NCBI GenBank assembly: GCA_934233735.1 | Contig: CAKQGQ010000010.1 | Span: forward strand, 1-64,000 | Source of the DNA: an uncultured Clostridia bacterium | GTDB lineage: Bacteria > Bacillota > Clostridia > Peptostreptococcales > Anaerovoracaceae | Direction: 5' to 3' | DNA: 64,000 bases | Shown: piece after piece, positions 55,797-63,511 of the stretch | Position numbering within the stretch: position 1 is the stretch's first letter | Layout of the letters: the number at the start of each line of letters is the position of its first letter | Position numbers and translations under genes: made by a program | The notes under the pieces: model-generated | The model's database searches: none | Seen by the model: the letters and a program-made list of their open reading frames with translations, nothing else | Told to the model about the DNA's origin: nothing

Positions 55797-56270
55797 ATGA
55801 AAAAGGTGAATACTTCAATTAGATTAAAGCAAGTCATGTCGGAATCACATTTGAGGCAGGTTGATATTCTTGAGCGAACTTTGCCTTTGTGTGCTAAGTA
55901 TGATGTCAAAATGAATAAATCGGATATTAGCCAGTATGTTTCTGGTAAGGTTGAGCCGAACCAAGATAAACTTTTCGTTTTGAGTTTAGCTTTGAACGTT
56001 TCTGAGGGTTGGCTCATGGGTTACGACGTTCCTAAGTCCCGGTCCTCTTCAGCGTCTGCGTTTCCAGAGCAGGATAGGACGCTCCTTGAAAACTTTCACC
56101 GTCTAAGTGATTCTCAAAAAGCAAGGCTCTTGGCCTATTTAGATGGGCTACTGGATGCAAGAGAGGAAGTCGAAAGCGTAGCGGACACTTTGGCTGAGGA
56201 CGCAGAGCGTGAAGTCAATAGGATTGTCGCTCAGGAGCTTGCTGCTGCGACAAAATCAATCGCAAAATAA
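55797..56270 (+). CDS. CI-like phage repressor (XRE family, no peptidase domain)
   Basis: 157 residues. The HTH lies in residues 8-70 (QVDILERTLPLCAKYDVKMN then KSDISQYVSGKVEPNQDKLF), followed by the usual LNVSEGWLMGYDVP. The C-terminal half is helical (LLENFHRLSDSQKARLLAYL) and lacks an S24 LexA-type peptidase, so it is unlikely to be inactivated by self-cleavage. Divergent from the Cro-like gene. It probably binds the AAGTTCAA/TTGAACTT palindromes. Confidence 0.85.
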   Translation: MKKVNTSIRLKQVMSESHLRQVDILERTLPLCAKYDVKMNKSDISQYVSGKVEPNQDKLFVLSLALNVSEGWLMGYDVPKSRSSSASAFPEQDRTLLENFHRLSDSQKARLLAYLDGLLDAREEVESVADTLAEDAEREVNRIVAQELAAATKSIAK

Positions 56271-56345
56271 ATTACAATGTTGATGGCGCTGACATTCGGG
56301 TTGGTGTTTTAGTATAAATAATTCATTATGAGAAGGAGAAGAAAA

Positions 56346-57416
56346 ATGGAACTTAACGAAAAATTATACGAGCTGTCACAGCGCATTGAAGCTATCAAGG
56401 ATTCGGTTTCTACCGAAGAAGCTACAAAAACCTCTATGATTATGCCGTTTTTTCAGTTATTAGGCTATGATGTTTTTAACCCTCTTGAATTCGTTCCTGA
56501 ATTTACTGCAGACGTCGGCATTAAGAAGGGCGAAAAGGTCGATTACGCAATTATCATCGATGATGAGCCGCTTATCCTGATTGAGTGCAAGGCTTGCAAT
56601 AAGCCTCTTGAGAAGCACTCTTCGCAGCTGTTCAGATATTTTGGCACGACCAGTGCAAAATTCGCAATCCTCACGAACGGGCTTACATATCAATTTTTCA
56701 CCGACCTTGACGATAAAAATAAAATGGATCTGCGTCCTTTCCTTACGATAGACCTTTTGAGCTTGAAGGACCGTGATATCTCAGAGATTAACAAGTTCCA
56801 AAAAAGTGTAATTGATGTTGATGATATTTTAAATTCCGCCGAGAACTTAAAATATAGCCGCCTTATCAAGGACTGTTTTGCTGAGAACATCGAAAACCCT
56901 TCTGTCGAATTCGTAAAATTCATCCTTAATTATGTATACGAGGGTGTCAAAACGCAAAAGGTGATTGAGGATTTCACGCCTATCGTAAAGCGTGCCATTT
57001 CGCAGTACATCAGCGATTCGATGAACTCAAAGATTAAGGCTGCATTGAATAATCAGGATGAGCATGAACCGAGCCCGTCCGAAAACGAAGCTGTGGCAGA
57101 CGAGGAGCCTTCCGGCAAAGAAAAGAAGATTATTACAACCATCGAGGAACTTGAGGCTTATGCGATAATCAAGTCGATTTTGCGAACCATCGTTGACGGC
57201 GACCGCATTGCCTACAGAGATACTGAAAGCTATTTCGGCATCTTGCTCGACGACAACAATCGGAAGTGGATTTGCAGGGTATTTTTGATGGCGGCTACAA
57301 AGTACTTGATGATTGCCGACGAAAACAAGCATGGCGTCCGTTGCAACATCGATAGTATTGATGATATTTATAAGTACGCTGACGAGCTGAAGGCTGCTTG
57401 CGAAAGATATTTGTAA
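56346..57416 (+). CDS. HsdR_N-like PD-(D/E)XK nuclease, stand-alone
   Basis: 356 residues from the ATG at 56346, which follows AGAAGGAG. The N-terminal 190 residues match type I restriction R-subunit N-domains: TSMIMPFFQLLGYDVFNPLE, KVDYAIIIDDEPLILIECKA (the D...ExK active site) and LTNGLTYQFFTD. There is no helicase part and no HsdM/HsdS nearby. The C-terminal 120 residues (ELEAYAIIKSILRTIVDGDR) form a separate domain. Stand-alone copies are common on prophages; a role in defence or superinfection exclusion is inference. Confidence 0.82.
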   Translation: MELNEKLYELSQRIEAIKDSVSTEEATKTSMIMPFFQLLGYDVFNPLEFVPEFTADVGIKKGEKVDYAIIIDDEPLILIECKACNKPLEKHSSQLFRYFGTTSAKFAILTNGLTYQFFTDLDDKNKMDLRPFLTIDLLSLKDRDISEINKFQKSVIDVDDILNSAENLKYSRLIKDCFAENIENPSVEFVKFILNYVYEGVKTQKVIEDFTPIVKRAISQYISDSMNSKIKAALNNQDEHEPSPSENEAVADEEPSGKEKKIITTIEELEAYAIIKSILRTIVDGDRIAYRDTESYFGILLDDNNRKWICRVFLMAATKYLMIADENKHGVRCNIDSIDDIYKYADELKAACERYL

Positions 57417-57678
57417 TTTTGTCCATCAAAATTGCGCCCCTATTAAAACACACTATTTGATATAGATTATTCCATTCTGCCCGTCTTTGTTAGTTGTTAT
57501 AATTAATAGTTGTAACGATTTAATGAATATGGCGTAAATTAACGGATTATCTATGTAAATAAACTTTCGTTGCATAATTTTGCTTCCCTTCCGGGGCGCA
57601 AATATAATTATATTCTTGCAACGAGTGAAATACTATTGGTAATATTTAGGGAAATTTTCGAGAAACGAGAGGTAATAT

Positions 57679-57753
57679 ATGTTGTTCTTTTTCTTTGGTA
57701 ACGGCGGGGTTCTTCATGGGATGTCTTGGACGAAGAGGATAGCGAATTGGTGA
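57679..57753 (+). CDS. 24-residue upstream ORF in the dinD leader
   Basis: MLFFFFGNGGVLHGMSWTKR and four more residues. Its first five residues mimic the start of DinD itself (MFFFFND). The stop codon lies in the 5' arm of the 25-base palindrome, so translation could affect hairpin formation. Coding status is uncertain. Confidence 0.35.
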   Translation: MLFFFFGNGGVLHGMSWTKRIANW

Positions 57754-57769
57754 CAAATTGTCACCAATT
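57745..57769. promoter_or_regulatory. Perfect 11-base-arm palindrome before dinD
   Basis: AATTGGTGACA and TGTCACCAATT around a 3-base centre. It could be an operator for a dimeric repressor or a hairpin in the dinD leader. It does not match the repressor-type palindromes at 55.4-55.8 kb nor a LexA box. Confidence 0.6.
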
Positions 57770-57817
57770 GAAACTGAGATTGAAAATATTTAAGAAAACT
57801 ATCGAAGGGAGATTTAT

Positions 57818-58681
57818 ATGTTTTTCTTTTTTAATGATGAAAATAATAATAGCTTTGAAGAAATCAAACACATTGACGAGAATGGAAAGGAATACTGGCT
57901 TGCAAGAGAACTGCAAGAGGTTCTCGGATATGCCAAATGGCAAAATTTTGAGAATATAATCGATAAAGCAAAGGAGTCTTGCAGAAACAGCGGATTTTCA
58001 ACGCTTGAATGTTTTACCGACATCAGTAAAACATCGGCCATGCCAAACGGCGGCTTTAAAGATGTCGGCGACATTATGCTTAATCGCTATGCCTGCTACC
58101 TCATCGCGCAGAACGGCGACCCTAAAAAAGAATCCATCGCCCTTGCGCAAACTTATTTCGCGGTTCAAACCCGCAGGCAGGAGCTTCAAGATCAGTTTAA
58201 CCAGCTGACCGAAGATCAGCGCCGTCTCGCTATTCGCGGCGAACTTATTGAGCACAACAAGTCTCTTGTCGAAGCTGCACAGCAGGCAGGTGTGGAAACG
58301 CGCGGCGATTTTGCCAAGTTTCAGAATCGCGGTTACCAAGGCCTGTACGGTGGTTTAGGTGCTAAAGACATTCATGCTCGTAAGGGTCTGAAGAAAAGTC
58401 AGAATATTCTCGATCATATGGGCAGTGAAGAGCTTGCCGCGAATCTCTTCCGCGCGACACAGACAGATGCGAAACTTCGCAGAGAGAACATTCAAGGTAA
58501 AGAAAGCGCTAACGAAACGCATTACGACGTCGGTGCCAAGGTTCGCAAGACTATCGAAGAGCTCGGCGGTACGATGCCAGAGGATCTTCCTACTCCTGAT
58601 AAAAGCATTCAGCAGCTTCGCAAGGAGGAAAAGAATCGCCTCGACTCGGATGACCAGCTCACTATGGATATTTTGAAATAA
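57818..58681 (+). CDS. dinD: DNA damage-inducible protein D (DinD)
   Basis: 287 residues, very close to the known DinD pattern along its length: HIDENGKEYWLARELQEVLG at the start (a BRO/KilA-N-like domain), RYACYLIAQNGDPKKESIAL, AQTYFAVQTRRQELQDQ, GYQGLYGGLGAKDIHARKGL, LDHMGSEELAANLFRATQTD and the C-terminal ELGGTMPEDLPTPDKSI. In E. coli dinD is SOS-induced and restrains RecA filaments; in phages similar proteins may act as antirepressors. Here it sits between the nuclease and the integrase, with an AGGGAG site. Confidence 0.93.
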   Translation: MFFFFNDENNNSFEEIKHIDENGKEYWLARELQEVLGYAKWQNFENIIDKAKESCRNSGFSTLECFTDISKTSAMPNGGFKDVGDIMLNRYACYLIAQNGDPKKESIALAQTYFAVQTRRQELQDQFNQLTEDQRRLAIRGELIEHNKSLVEAAQQAGVETRGDFAKFQNRGYQGLYGGLGAKDIHARKGLKKSQNILDHMGSEELAANLFRATQTDAKLRRENIQGKESANETHYDVGAKVRKTIEELGGTMPEDLPTPDKSIQQLRKEEKNRLDSDDQLTMDILK

Positions 58682-58717
58682 ATTTTATGGACTATAGCGA
58701 CAATATTAGGAGTTTTT

Positions 58718-60277
58718 ATGAGTTACTTTGACAGACTGCCCGATGGGCTCTATTGTATCTACCTCAGGAAGAGCCGCGAAGATGCGGAAGCTGAACGGCA
58801 CGGCGAAGGTGATACGCTTTTGCGGCATGAAACTATGCTGATGAATTTAGCAAAACGATATAATATCACCATCGGGGCAGTCTATAAGGAGATTGTCTCC
58901 GGGGAATCAATTGACGCCCGCCCGGAGGTTCAAAAGGTCATCCATGAGGTTGAACAGGGCAAATGGGCAGGAGTTCTGGTTGTCGAAGTTGAAAGACTTG
59001 CCCGTGGTGATACGCTCGATCAAGGAATTATTGCGCGGGCGTTTTCCATTTCCGGTGCGCTGATTGTGACACCAATGCGCGTGTATAACCCGGCTGAGCC
59101 TGCGGACATGGAATATTTCGAGTTCGGTCTTTTTATGTCTCGCCGGGAATACGCGACTATCAACCGCCGTATTCAGGCAGGGCGGGTCGCATCCGTTAAG
59201 GAGGGTAAGTGGATTTATTCCTGTGCGCCTTATGGGTACGTGCGCGTGAAACTCGAGAACGATAAGGGCTGGACGCTTGCCTTTCATCCAGAAGAGTCTG
59301 AGGTTGTCCGCCTTATATGGCAGCTCTATCTTTATGAGCGGCTCGGCAGCTATCAGATTGCAGAGAAGCTCGCTGCGCGTGGAATCAAGAACCGCAGCGG
59401 CAAGCCGTTTTCGCCGTACACGATTCGGGATATTATTGACAACATCGTTTATGCGGGCTATATCAAGAAGGGCGAACGCCCGGAGGTAAAAGTGATTGTT
59501 GACGGGTGCGTTGTGAAGCGCCGTATTAAGAATCCGAATCCGCTCATCGTCAAGGGAATTCACCCTGCGTTTATCACGCTCGAAGAATATGAGCTCGGTC
59601 AGCAGATAAAAAAGAATAATACCATCCCGTCTGTCAATTCGCGGCACGGGCTTCAGAATCCACTTGCAGGAATCTGCAAATGCGGGCTGTGTGGCCGCAC
59701 AATGCTCCGGCAGGATGTCTTTCGTCGTGGGCGGCATGACATTCGCTTCTTGTGCAACAATGTTCACTGCGATAATACGTCGAGCAAATTCGACCTTGTG
59801 GAAGACGCCGTACTGGATGCACTCAATGCATGGACGCGGCGCTTTGAGCTCTCGCTAGTTCCTCTTCAAGTGAAAGAGGACACTTTCGAGGCGGACATTG
59901 CCAGACTGGAAAAAGAAAAGACTGCCCTGCAGGGACAGACGGAGAAGCTTTACGATTTGCTGGAGCGTGGTGTGTACGATGAGGCTCTCTTTCTGAAACG
60001 GAGTCGTGAGCTTGCTATGCGAATTGCCGATGCTGATTCTGCGATTAAAAGAATTGCTGCTGAGCAGAAGGAGAAACAACAGGTTGTTACGCTTGAGGAA
60101 TTTATGGAGAGGGTTAAGACGGTTCGCGATGTCTACGCACACACCGAAAGGGTTGAAGATAAGAATCTACTGCTTAAATCTGTTTTTAAGGAGATTCGCT
60201 ACACAAAAACGACCGGAGGCGTCGGTCACGAAAGTGACTTCGTGCTTGAAATTCAGCCGATTGTGGACTTTTTATAG
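58718..60277 (+). CDS. Large serine integrase
   Basis: 519 residues. The resolvase catalytic domain starts with YCIYLRKSREDAEAERHGEG (Ser in RKSRED about residue 19), and includes VVEVERLARGDTLDQGIIAR. The recombinase domain follows (SYQIAEKLAARGIKNRSGKP), then the zinc beta-ribbon with CKCGLCGRTM and RFLCNNVHC, and a C-terminal coiled coil (ADIARLEKEKTALQGQTEKL). Its stop at 60275-60277 is two bases before the attR phage arm. No excision factor could be identified by sequence. Confidence 0.95.
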   Translation: MSYFDRLPDGLYCIYLRKSREDAEAERHGEGDTLLRHETMLMNLAKRYNITIGAVYKEIVSGESIDARPEVQKVIHEVEQGKWAGVLVVEVERLARGDTLDQGIIARAFSISGALIVTPMRVYNPAEPADMEYFEFGLFMSRREYATINRRIQAGRVASVKEGKWIYSCAPYGYVRVKLENDKGWTLAFHPEESEVVRLIWQLYLYERLGSYQIAEKLAARGIKNRSGKPFSPYTIRDIIDNIVYAGYIKKGERPEVKVIVDGCVVKRRIKNPNPLIVKGIHPAFITLEEYELGQQIKKNNTIPSVNSRHGLQNPLAGICKCGLCGRTMLRQDVFRRGRHDIRFLCNNVHCDNTSSKFDLVEDAVLDALNAWTRRFELSLVPLQVKEDTFEADIARLEKEKTALQGQTEKLYDLLERGVYDEALFLKRSRELAMRIADADSAIKRIAAEQKEKQQVVTLEEFMERVKTVRDVYAHTERVEDKNLLLKSVFKEIRYTKTTGGVGHESDFVLEIQPIVDFL

Positions 60278-60278
60278 G

Positions 60279-60325
60279 CTCGGTATATATCGTTAATGGG
60301 GATATGTATAACCCCATTCATACGT
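60279..60325. other. attR of the serine-integrase prophage
   Basis: Phage arm CTCGGTATATATCGTTAATG (60279-60298), then the core TATGT at 60303-60307, then host GH18 sequence. Rebuilt attP has inverted arms separated by 16 bases centred on the GT of the core. Rebuilt attB is GGGGTCCGTATGTATAACCC plus C, with GGGGT/ACCCC ends. Confidence 0.88.
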
Positions 60326-60853
60326 CATAAGCAGGCAATAATCCGCAGCCTGCCCCATACCCGCATAGTCGTGTCCCTGATACAAAAGTCCCGGCTGATC
60401 CGTGCTGACCTTCGGTGCCAAAGCCACCGTTGTCAGACAGTCCAACGGCCGCAGCCGCTGCCTCGTATCCGCAATCAGCCGCACATAGTCATCGGCATAC
60501 TCGGCTGCAAGATACTCGAAATCAAAATCGACGCCGCCCATATTTTTATTCCGTATATTTGCTTCGATATTGCTTATTAAATTTTCGCGCGCATTGGGAT
60601 TTTCAAAAATGCGAATTGCGATATTGTCGTTAAAGTTTCCCTGTGCGTCCAGCGGCGTCAGCACCATCATCGGGCGAACGCCTGCCTGCTTGGCAGGAAT
60701 GATTAGATTCGCGTCCTCGAGGTTAATCAATTCTCCATCCTCGGTAAATCCGTAACTGAAAGAGGCCACCCACGAAAGCCGGGGCAGCCACCAGTTTAAA
60801 GTTTCTTCTGAAATTGAAGGATACGCATATCCGTTTACAATATAATCCGCCAT
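60293..60853 (-). pseudogene. N-terminal part of the GH18 spore-type glycosidase gene
   Basis: Starts at the ATG 60851-60853 after AGGGAGG and encodes MADYIVNGYAYPSISEETLN and onwards. The GH18 catalytic motif GGVDFDFEYLAAEYADDYV (catalytic Glu in DFDFEY) is near residue 110, and the conserved LLMTYEWGYTY is cut at the prophage junction; three codons of phage sequence follow to a stop. In-frame fusion with the fragment at 22059-22446 rebuilds a YaaH/SleL-type enzyme of about 311 residues without LysM domains. Such enzymes hydrolyse cortex muramic-delta-lactam or glycan bonds. Confidence 0.92.
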
Positions 60854-60909
60854 GTTCCGACCTCCCTGACATATTTTATGCCAAGGCTGCCCCTGCAATG
60901 CCTGTTTTC

Positions 60910-61623
60910 TTATTGCAGTTCCCCCTCTTCAATATATCCGTTTTCGACCATGCACTCAAGCACCTGCTGCCTCCGTTCTTCCGCCAGCGTTGGGTTGACA
61001 TCCGGCGAATATACGGATGGCGCATTCGGCACCCCCGCAAGCATGGTAGCCTCGTAATCGTTTAAATTAATAGGGTCTTTGCCGTAATATCCATGCGAAG
61101 CGTCGTACACATTATAATAGCCCGAGCCGAAGTAAATCGAATTGACATAAAGCTCGAAAATCGTTTTCTTCTCACAAAGCTTTTCAAGTGTCTTTGATAC
61201 GAAAATCTCTGCAACCTTTCGGCTGAACTTCTTTTCCTGTGTAAAGTACCAGTTCTTCGCAAGCTGCTGTGTAATCGTGCTTCCGCCCTCAATCAGCTTC
61301 CCCGCTTCTATATTATGCCAGGCTGCTCTGGCAGTCGCCAGAATATCAAAGCCATGGTGCTTGAAAAAACGACGATCCTCCGCGGAAATAACCGCGTCTA
61401 TATACCTTTGCGGGAGCTCATCAAAGGTCGTATAATGCTCCTGCTGCTGAATTTCTTCAACCTTTTGCGATACGGGCGTCTCGCTGACCGCCTCTTTATA
61501 AAGCTGATAACCGCTCCTTATTACAACCGCCGATACTGCCGCCGCAAAAATAACAAGAACAACCAGAAAGGTCTCCAGATATTTTTTAAATTTGCTTTTT
61601 TTCTTTTTCCCCTTATTTCTCAA
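60910..61623 (-). CDS. Monofunctional peptidoglycan glycosyltransferase (GT51)
   Basis: 237 residues. N-terminal membrane segment (about 18-38, TFLVVLVIFAAAVSAVVIRS), then the GT51 motifs: AVISAEDRRFFKHHGFDILA with the catalytic Glu of EDRRF, EGGSTITQQLAKNWYF, KVAEIFVSKTLEKLCEKKTI, LYVNSIYFGSGYYNV, and MLAGVPNAPSVYSP. No transpeptidase domain, as in MtgA. It polymerises lipid II. It lies directly upstream of the GH18 gene and is probably co-transcribed with it. Confidence 0.92.
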   Translation of the reverse strand: MRNKGKKKKSKFKKYLETFLVVLVIFAAAVSAVVIRSGYQLYKEAVSETPVSQKVEEIQQQEHYTTFDELPQRYIDAVISAEDRRFFKHHGFDILATARAAWHNIEAGKLIEGGSTITQQLAKNWYFTQEKKFSRKVAEIFVSKTLEKLCEKKTIFELYVNSIYFGSGYYNVYDASHGYYGKDPINLNDYEATMLAGVPNAPSVYSPDVNPTLAEERRQQVLECMVENGYIEEGELQ

Positions 61624-61697
61624 AATCTCATCCCCCCATCTGCCTCTCTATTCTACCATACGCACCCCTGCTTTGAAAGACCTCTTTCCTTACAAAA

Positions 61698-61734
61698 GAA
61701 ACCCAAACCTTACATTTTCGTAAGGATTCGGGCT
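61698..61734 (-). terminator. Terminator after the LysO-like gene
   Basis: Minus-strand arms around CCTTAC / GTAAGG, extended outward with mismatches, followed by a T-rich tract, 50 bases after the stop of the exporter gene. Confidence 0.7.
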
Positions 61735-61784
61735 CTAGTCCGTCAATATTCTTTCAGCTTTCTTAAGAGCGAAATTTTCTGCGT

Positions 61785-62792
61785 TTACCCGAAGAGCGAA
61801 ACTCCGATAGGAAGCAAAAAAGGTACTGCCAGTGTCGTAATTGTTCCGCTGATCAGTGCTACCAGTCCAAGTTCCGGTCCGACCGCTTTGCTCACCGGTA
61901 TCAGCATCGTGTCCATGCAGCCGCCTGCTCCTGATGCAATCGCACTGCCTTTGCTGATTTTTACCAGAAGCGGAAGCAATGCAACCGTGAATACATCGCG
62001 GGAGACATTGACAATGAAGCCATAAACACCTGCTTCAATGCCGTACGCCTCGGTTAAAAATGCGCCCGTAAGGCTGTAATATCCCATGCCGCTCGCCGAT
62101 AAAACCGACCAGTTCAGAGGCACATGAAGCAAAAGTCCTCCGAAAAAACCGCCAAGCAAGCACCCAATAAAGATTGAAAGCGGCAGGAATAGAATCCGAA
62201 GCCCCAACCTGCGTATGTATACAAAAACGCTTTTATTCGATGCCAGCATTACGCCTGCGCCCGTATAAAGAAAAATCAGCGATATGGTCAGTGCCGTATC
62301 CAGCCACTCGTTTTCACCTTTTGGTACTAAAAAACAGCCTGCAAGAATTCCGATTGCAATAAACGCGGGCATTGCAACGAGAAGGACAGGAAATCCCCCC
62401 TTCTCTGCCTCTTCCTGTGGCTGCGGCTTCAACTCAGCCGCAATCGTCTCAGAAGTCTGTCCGGCTGTTCCGTCAGCCCTTTCTGCCTCCCGCTCGGCCA
62501 AAAGTCTAAGACGAATTTTTTCGAGCGGCATAACCGTCTTTTCGCAGAGAACTGTCAGCCCGACGCTGCAAAAAATCGCCGCAAGCGAAATCAAAAGGCA
62601 TTTCAGGCCGATGCTTCCGAGATTCTTCATAACCGTATCGGAAAGCCCGATATTCAGTCCGATTACTGTCATCAGGACAAACAACGCTGCATTCATAAGA
62701 AAGTCGGATGCTTTCAATGCGCGTGAAGGGAGTCCTCTCCAGTTGATAACTGCGCCTAATGTAATGCAGATAAAAGGTATATACAAAAACAT
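61785..62792 (-). CDS. LysO-family (DUF340) exporter
   Basis: 335 residues with about eight to nine membrane segments. The LysO features are the N-terminal pair with LPSRALKASDFLMNAALFVL, and the conserved C-terminal half GMGYYSLTGAFLTEAYGIEA (the family is YSLSG-x), VSRDVFTVALLPLLVKIS and GGCMDTMLIPVSKAVGPELG. LysO exports lysine in E. coli; family members may move other amino acids. A hydrophilic 50-residue loop at about 95-145 separates two domains. Confidence 0.88.
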   Translation of the reverse strand: MFLYIPFICITLGAVINWRGLPSRALKASDFLMNAALFVLMTVIGLNIGLSDTVMKNLGSIGLKCLLISLAAIFCSVGLTVLCEKTVMPLEKIRLRLLAEREAERADGTAGQTSETIAAELKPQPQEEAEKGGFPVLLVAMPAFIAIGILAGCFLVPKGENEWLDTALTISLIFLYTGAGVMLASNKSVFVYIRRLGLRILFLPLSIFIGCLLGGFFGGLLLHVPLNWSVLSASGMGYYSLTGAFLTEAYGIEAGVYGFIVNVSRDVFTVALLPLLVKISKGSAIASGAGGCMDTMLIPVSKAVGPELGLVALISGTITTLAVPFLLPIGVSLFG

Positions 62793-62797
62793 AAATC

Positions 62798-63352
62798 TTA
62801 TTCTTTCACGCTTCCGTCCGGATTAAATACCGGAAGTTTTTCAAGGAAAATAATATCATCCCTGTCAGCCGCAGCACCTTCTGCCAAAACCGCCATCTTT
62901 CCGATGATATTTCCGCCTGCTCTTTCTACGAGATTTTCAATCGAACGAAGAGACTCACCCGTACTGATTACATCGTCAACGATAAGGACTCTCTTTCCTT
63001 TAATCAGGTCGATTTCCTTCTGTCCGATGCATAAAGTCTGGATGTGATCTGTCGTAATCGAATCAACTTCCGTTGTAATGATATTGTCCATGTAGATTTT
63101 CGGTCCTTTTCTTGCCACTACATAGTCATTTACGCCCGCCTGTCTTGCCATCTCATAGATTAGAGGAATGCTCTTTGCCTCTGCAGTCACCATGATGTCA
63201 AACTTCGGAGCTTTTTTCAGCAGTTCTCTTGCCGAAGCCACCGTGATTTCCACATCACTGAACATAATAAACGCGCCGATATATAAATCGTCCGTAACTT
63301 TAAATAAAGGCAGCTGCCTCTTCAAACCCGCTATGGTCATTTCATAAAACAT
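62798..63352 (-). CDS. Adenine-type phosphoribosyltransferase-like protein
   Basis: 184 residues from the ATG at 63350-63352; the longer ORF has no supporting site. The PRPP-binding motif RVLIVDDVISTGESLRSIEN is near residue 120, with DYVVARKGPKIYMDN before it. The pattern fits adenine phosphoribosyltransferase-type enzymes, although the N-terminus differs. It lies directly downstream of a purine permease gene, which suggests purine salvage. Confidence 0.88.
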   Translation of the reverse strand: MFYEMTIAGLKRQLPLFKVTDDLYIGAFIMFSDVEITVASARELLKKAPKFDIMVTAEAKSIPLIYEMARQAGVNDYVVARKGPKIYMDNIITTEVDSITTDHIQTLCIGQKEIDLIKGKRVLIVDDVISTGESLRSIENLVERAGGNIIGKMAVLAEGAAADRDDIIFLEKLPVFNPDGSVKE

Positions 63353-63418
63353 ATGCGTCTTCCTTTCTGTATCTGTTCTTTTTTCATTATACACTTTCTT
63401 ACAATAAATTTCAACAAG

Positions 63419-63448
63419 AAACAGGCACCCCAAAGGAAGCGCCTGTCT
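63419..63448 (-). terminator. Terminator between purine permease and phosphoribosyltransferase genes
   Basis: Minus-strand arms ACAGGC and GCCTGT around a loop, followed by a T-rich tract (TTTCTTG), about 60 bases after the permease stop. Confidence 0.65.
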
Positions 63449-63511
63449 CTCGCGGAGCCCGGCAAAATTCCGGATTCCATTTGGTAATATATTGTTTTCA
63501 AAGAGAAATTG

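Larger units (their letters stand above)
57417..57817 (+). promoter_or_regulatory. Regulatory gap upstream of dinD
   Basis: This 400-base gap has no long ORF. A plus-strand promoter, TTGCTT (57580-57585), 17-base spacer, TATAAT (57603-57608), would give a leader of about 200 bases. The leader contains a 24-residue ORF with a GAGAGG site (57679-57753) and a perfect palindrome AATTGGTGACA-AAT-TGTCACCAATT (57745-57769) that overlaps the stop of that ORF. The rest is AT-rich without obvious features. Confidence 0.55.
22447..60307. mobile_element. Complete-looking PBSX-type-tail myovirus prophage, about 37.9 kb
   Basis: Bounded by TATGT cores at 22447-22451 and 60303-60307 inside one GH18 gene. 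It contains in order: toxin-like unit and XRE regulator, lysis, tail fibre, baseplate, tape measure, tail tube and sheath, head and packaging genes, HUH replication protein, early genes, repressor switch, nuclease, DinD and large serine integrase. All structural classes needed for a contractile-tailed phage are present and no gene in them is visibly broken, so it may be inducible. Confidence 0.95.

Noticed and set aside
58907..59767. 286-residue minus-strand ORF opposite the serine integrase
   Set aside because: Antisense shadow of a well-conserved integrase; no start signals.
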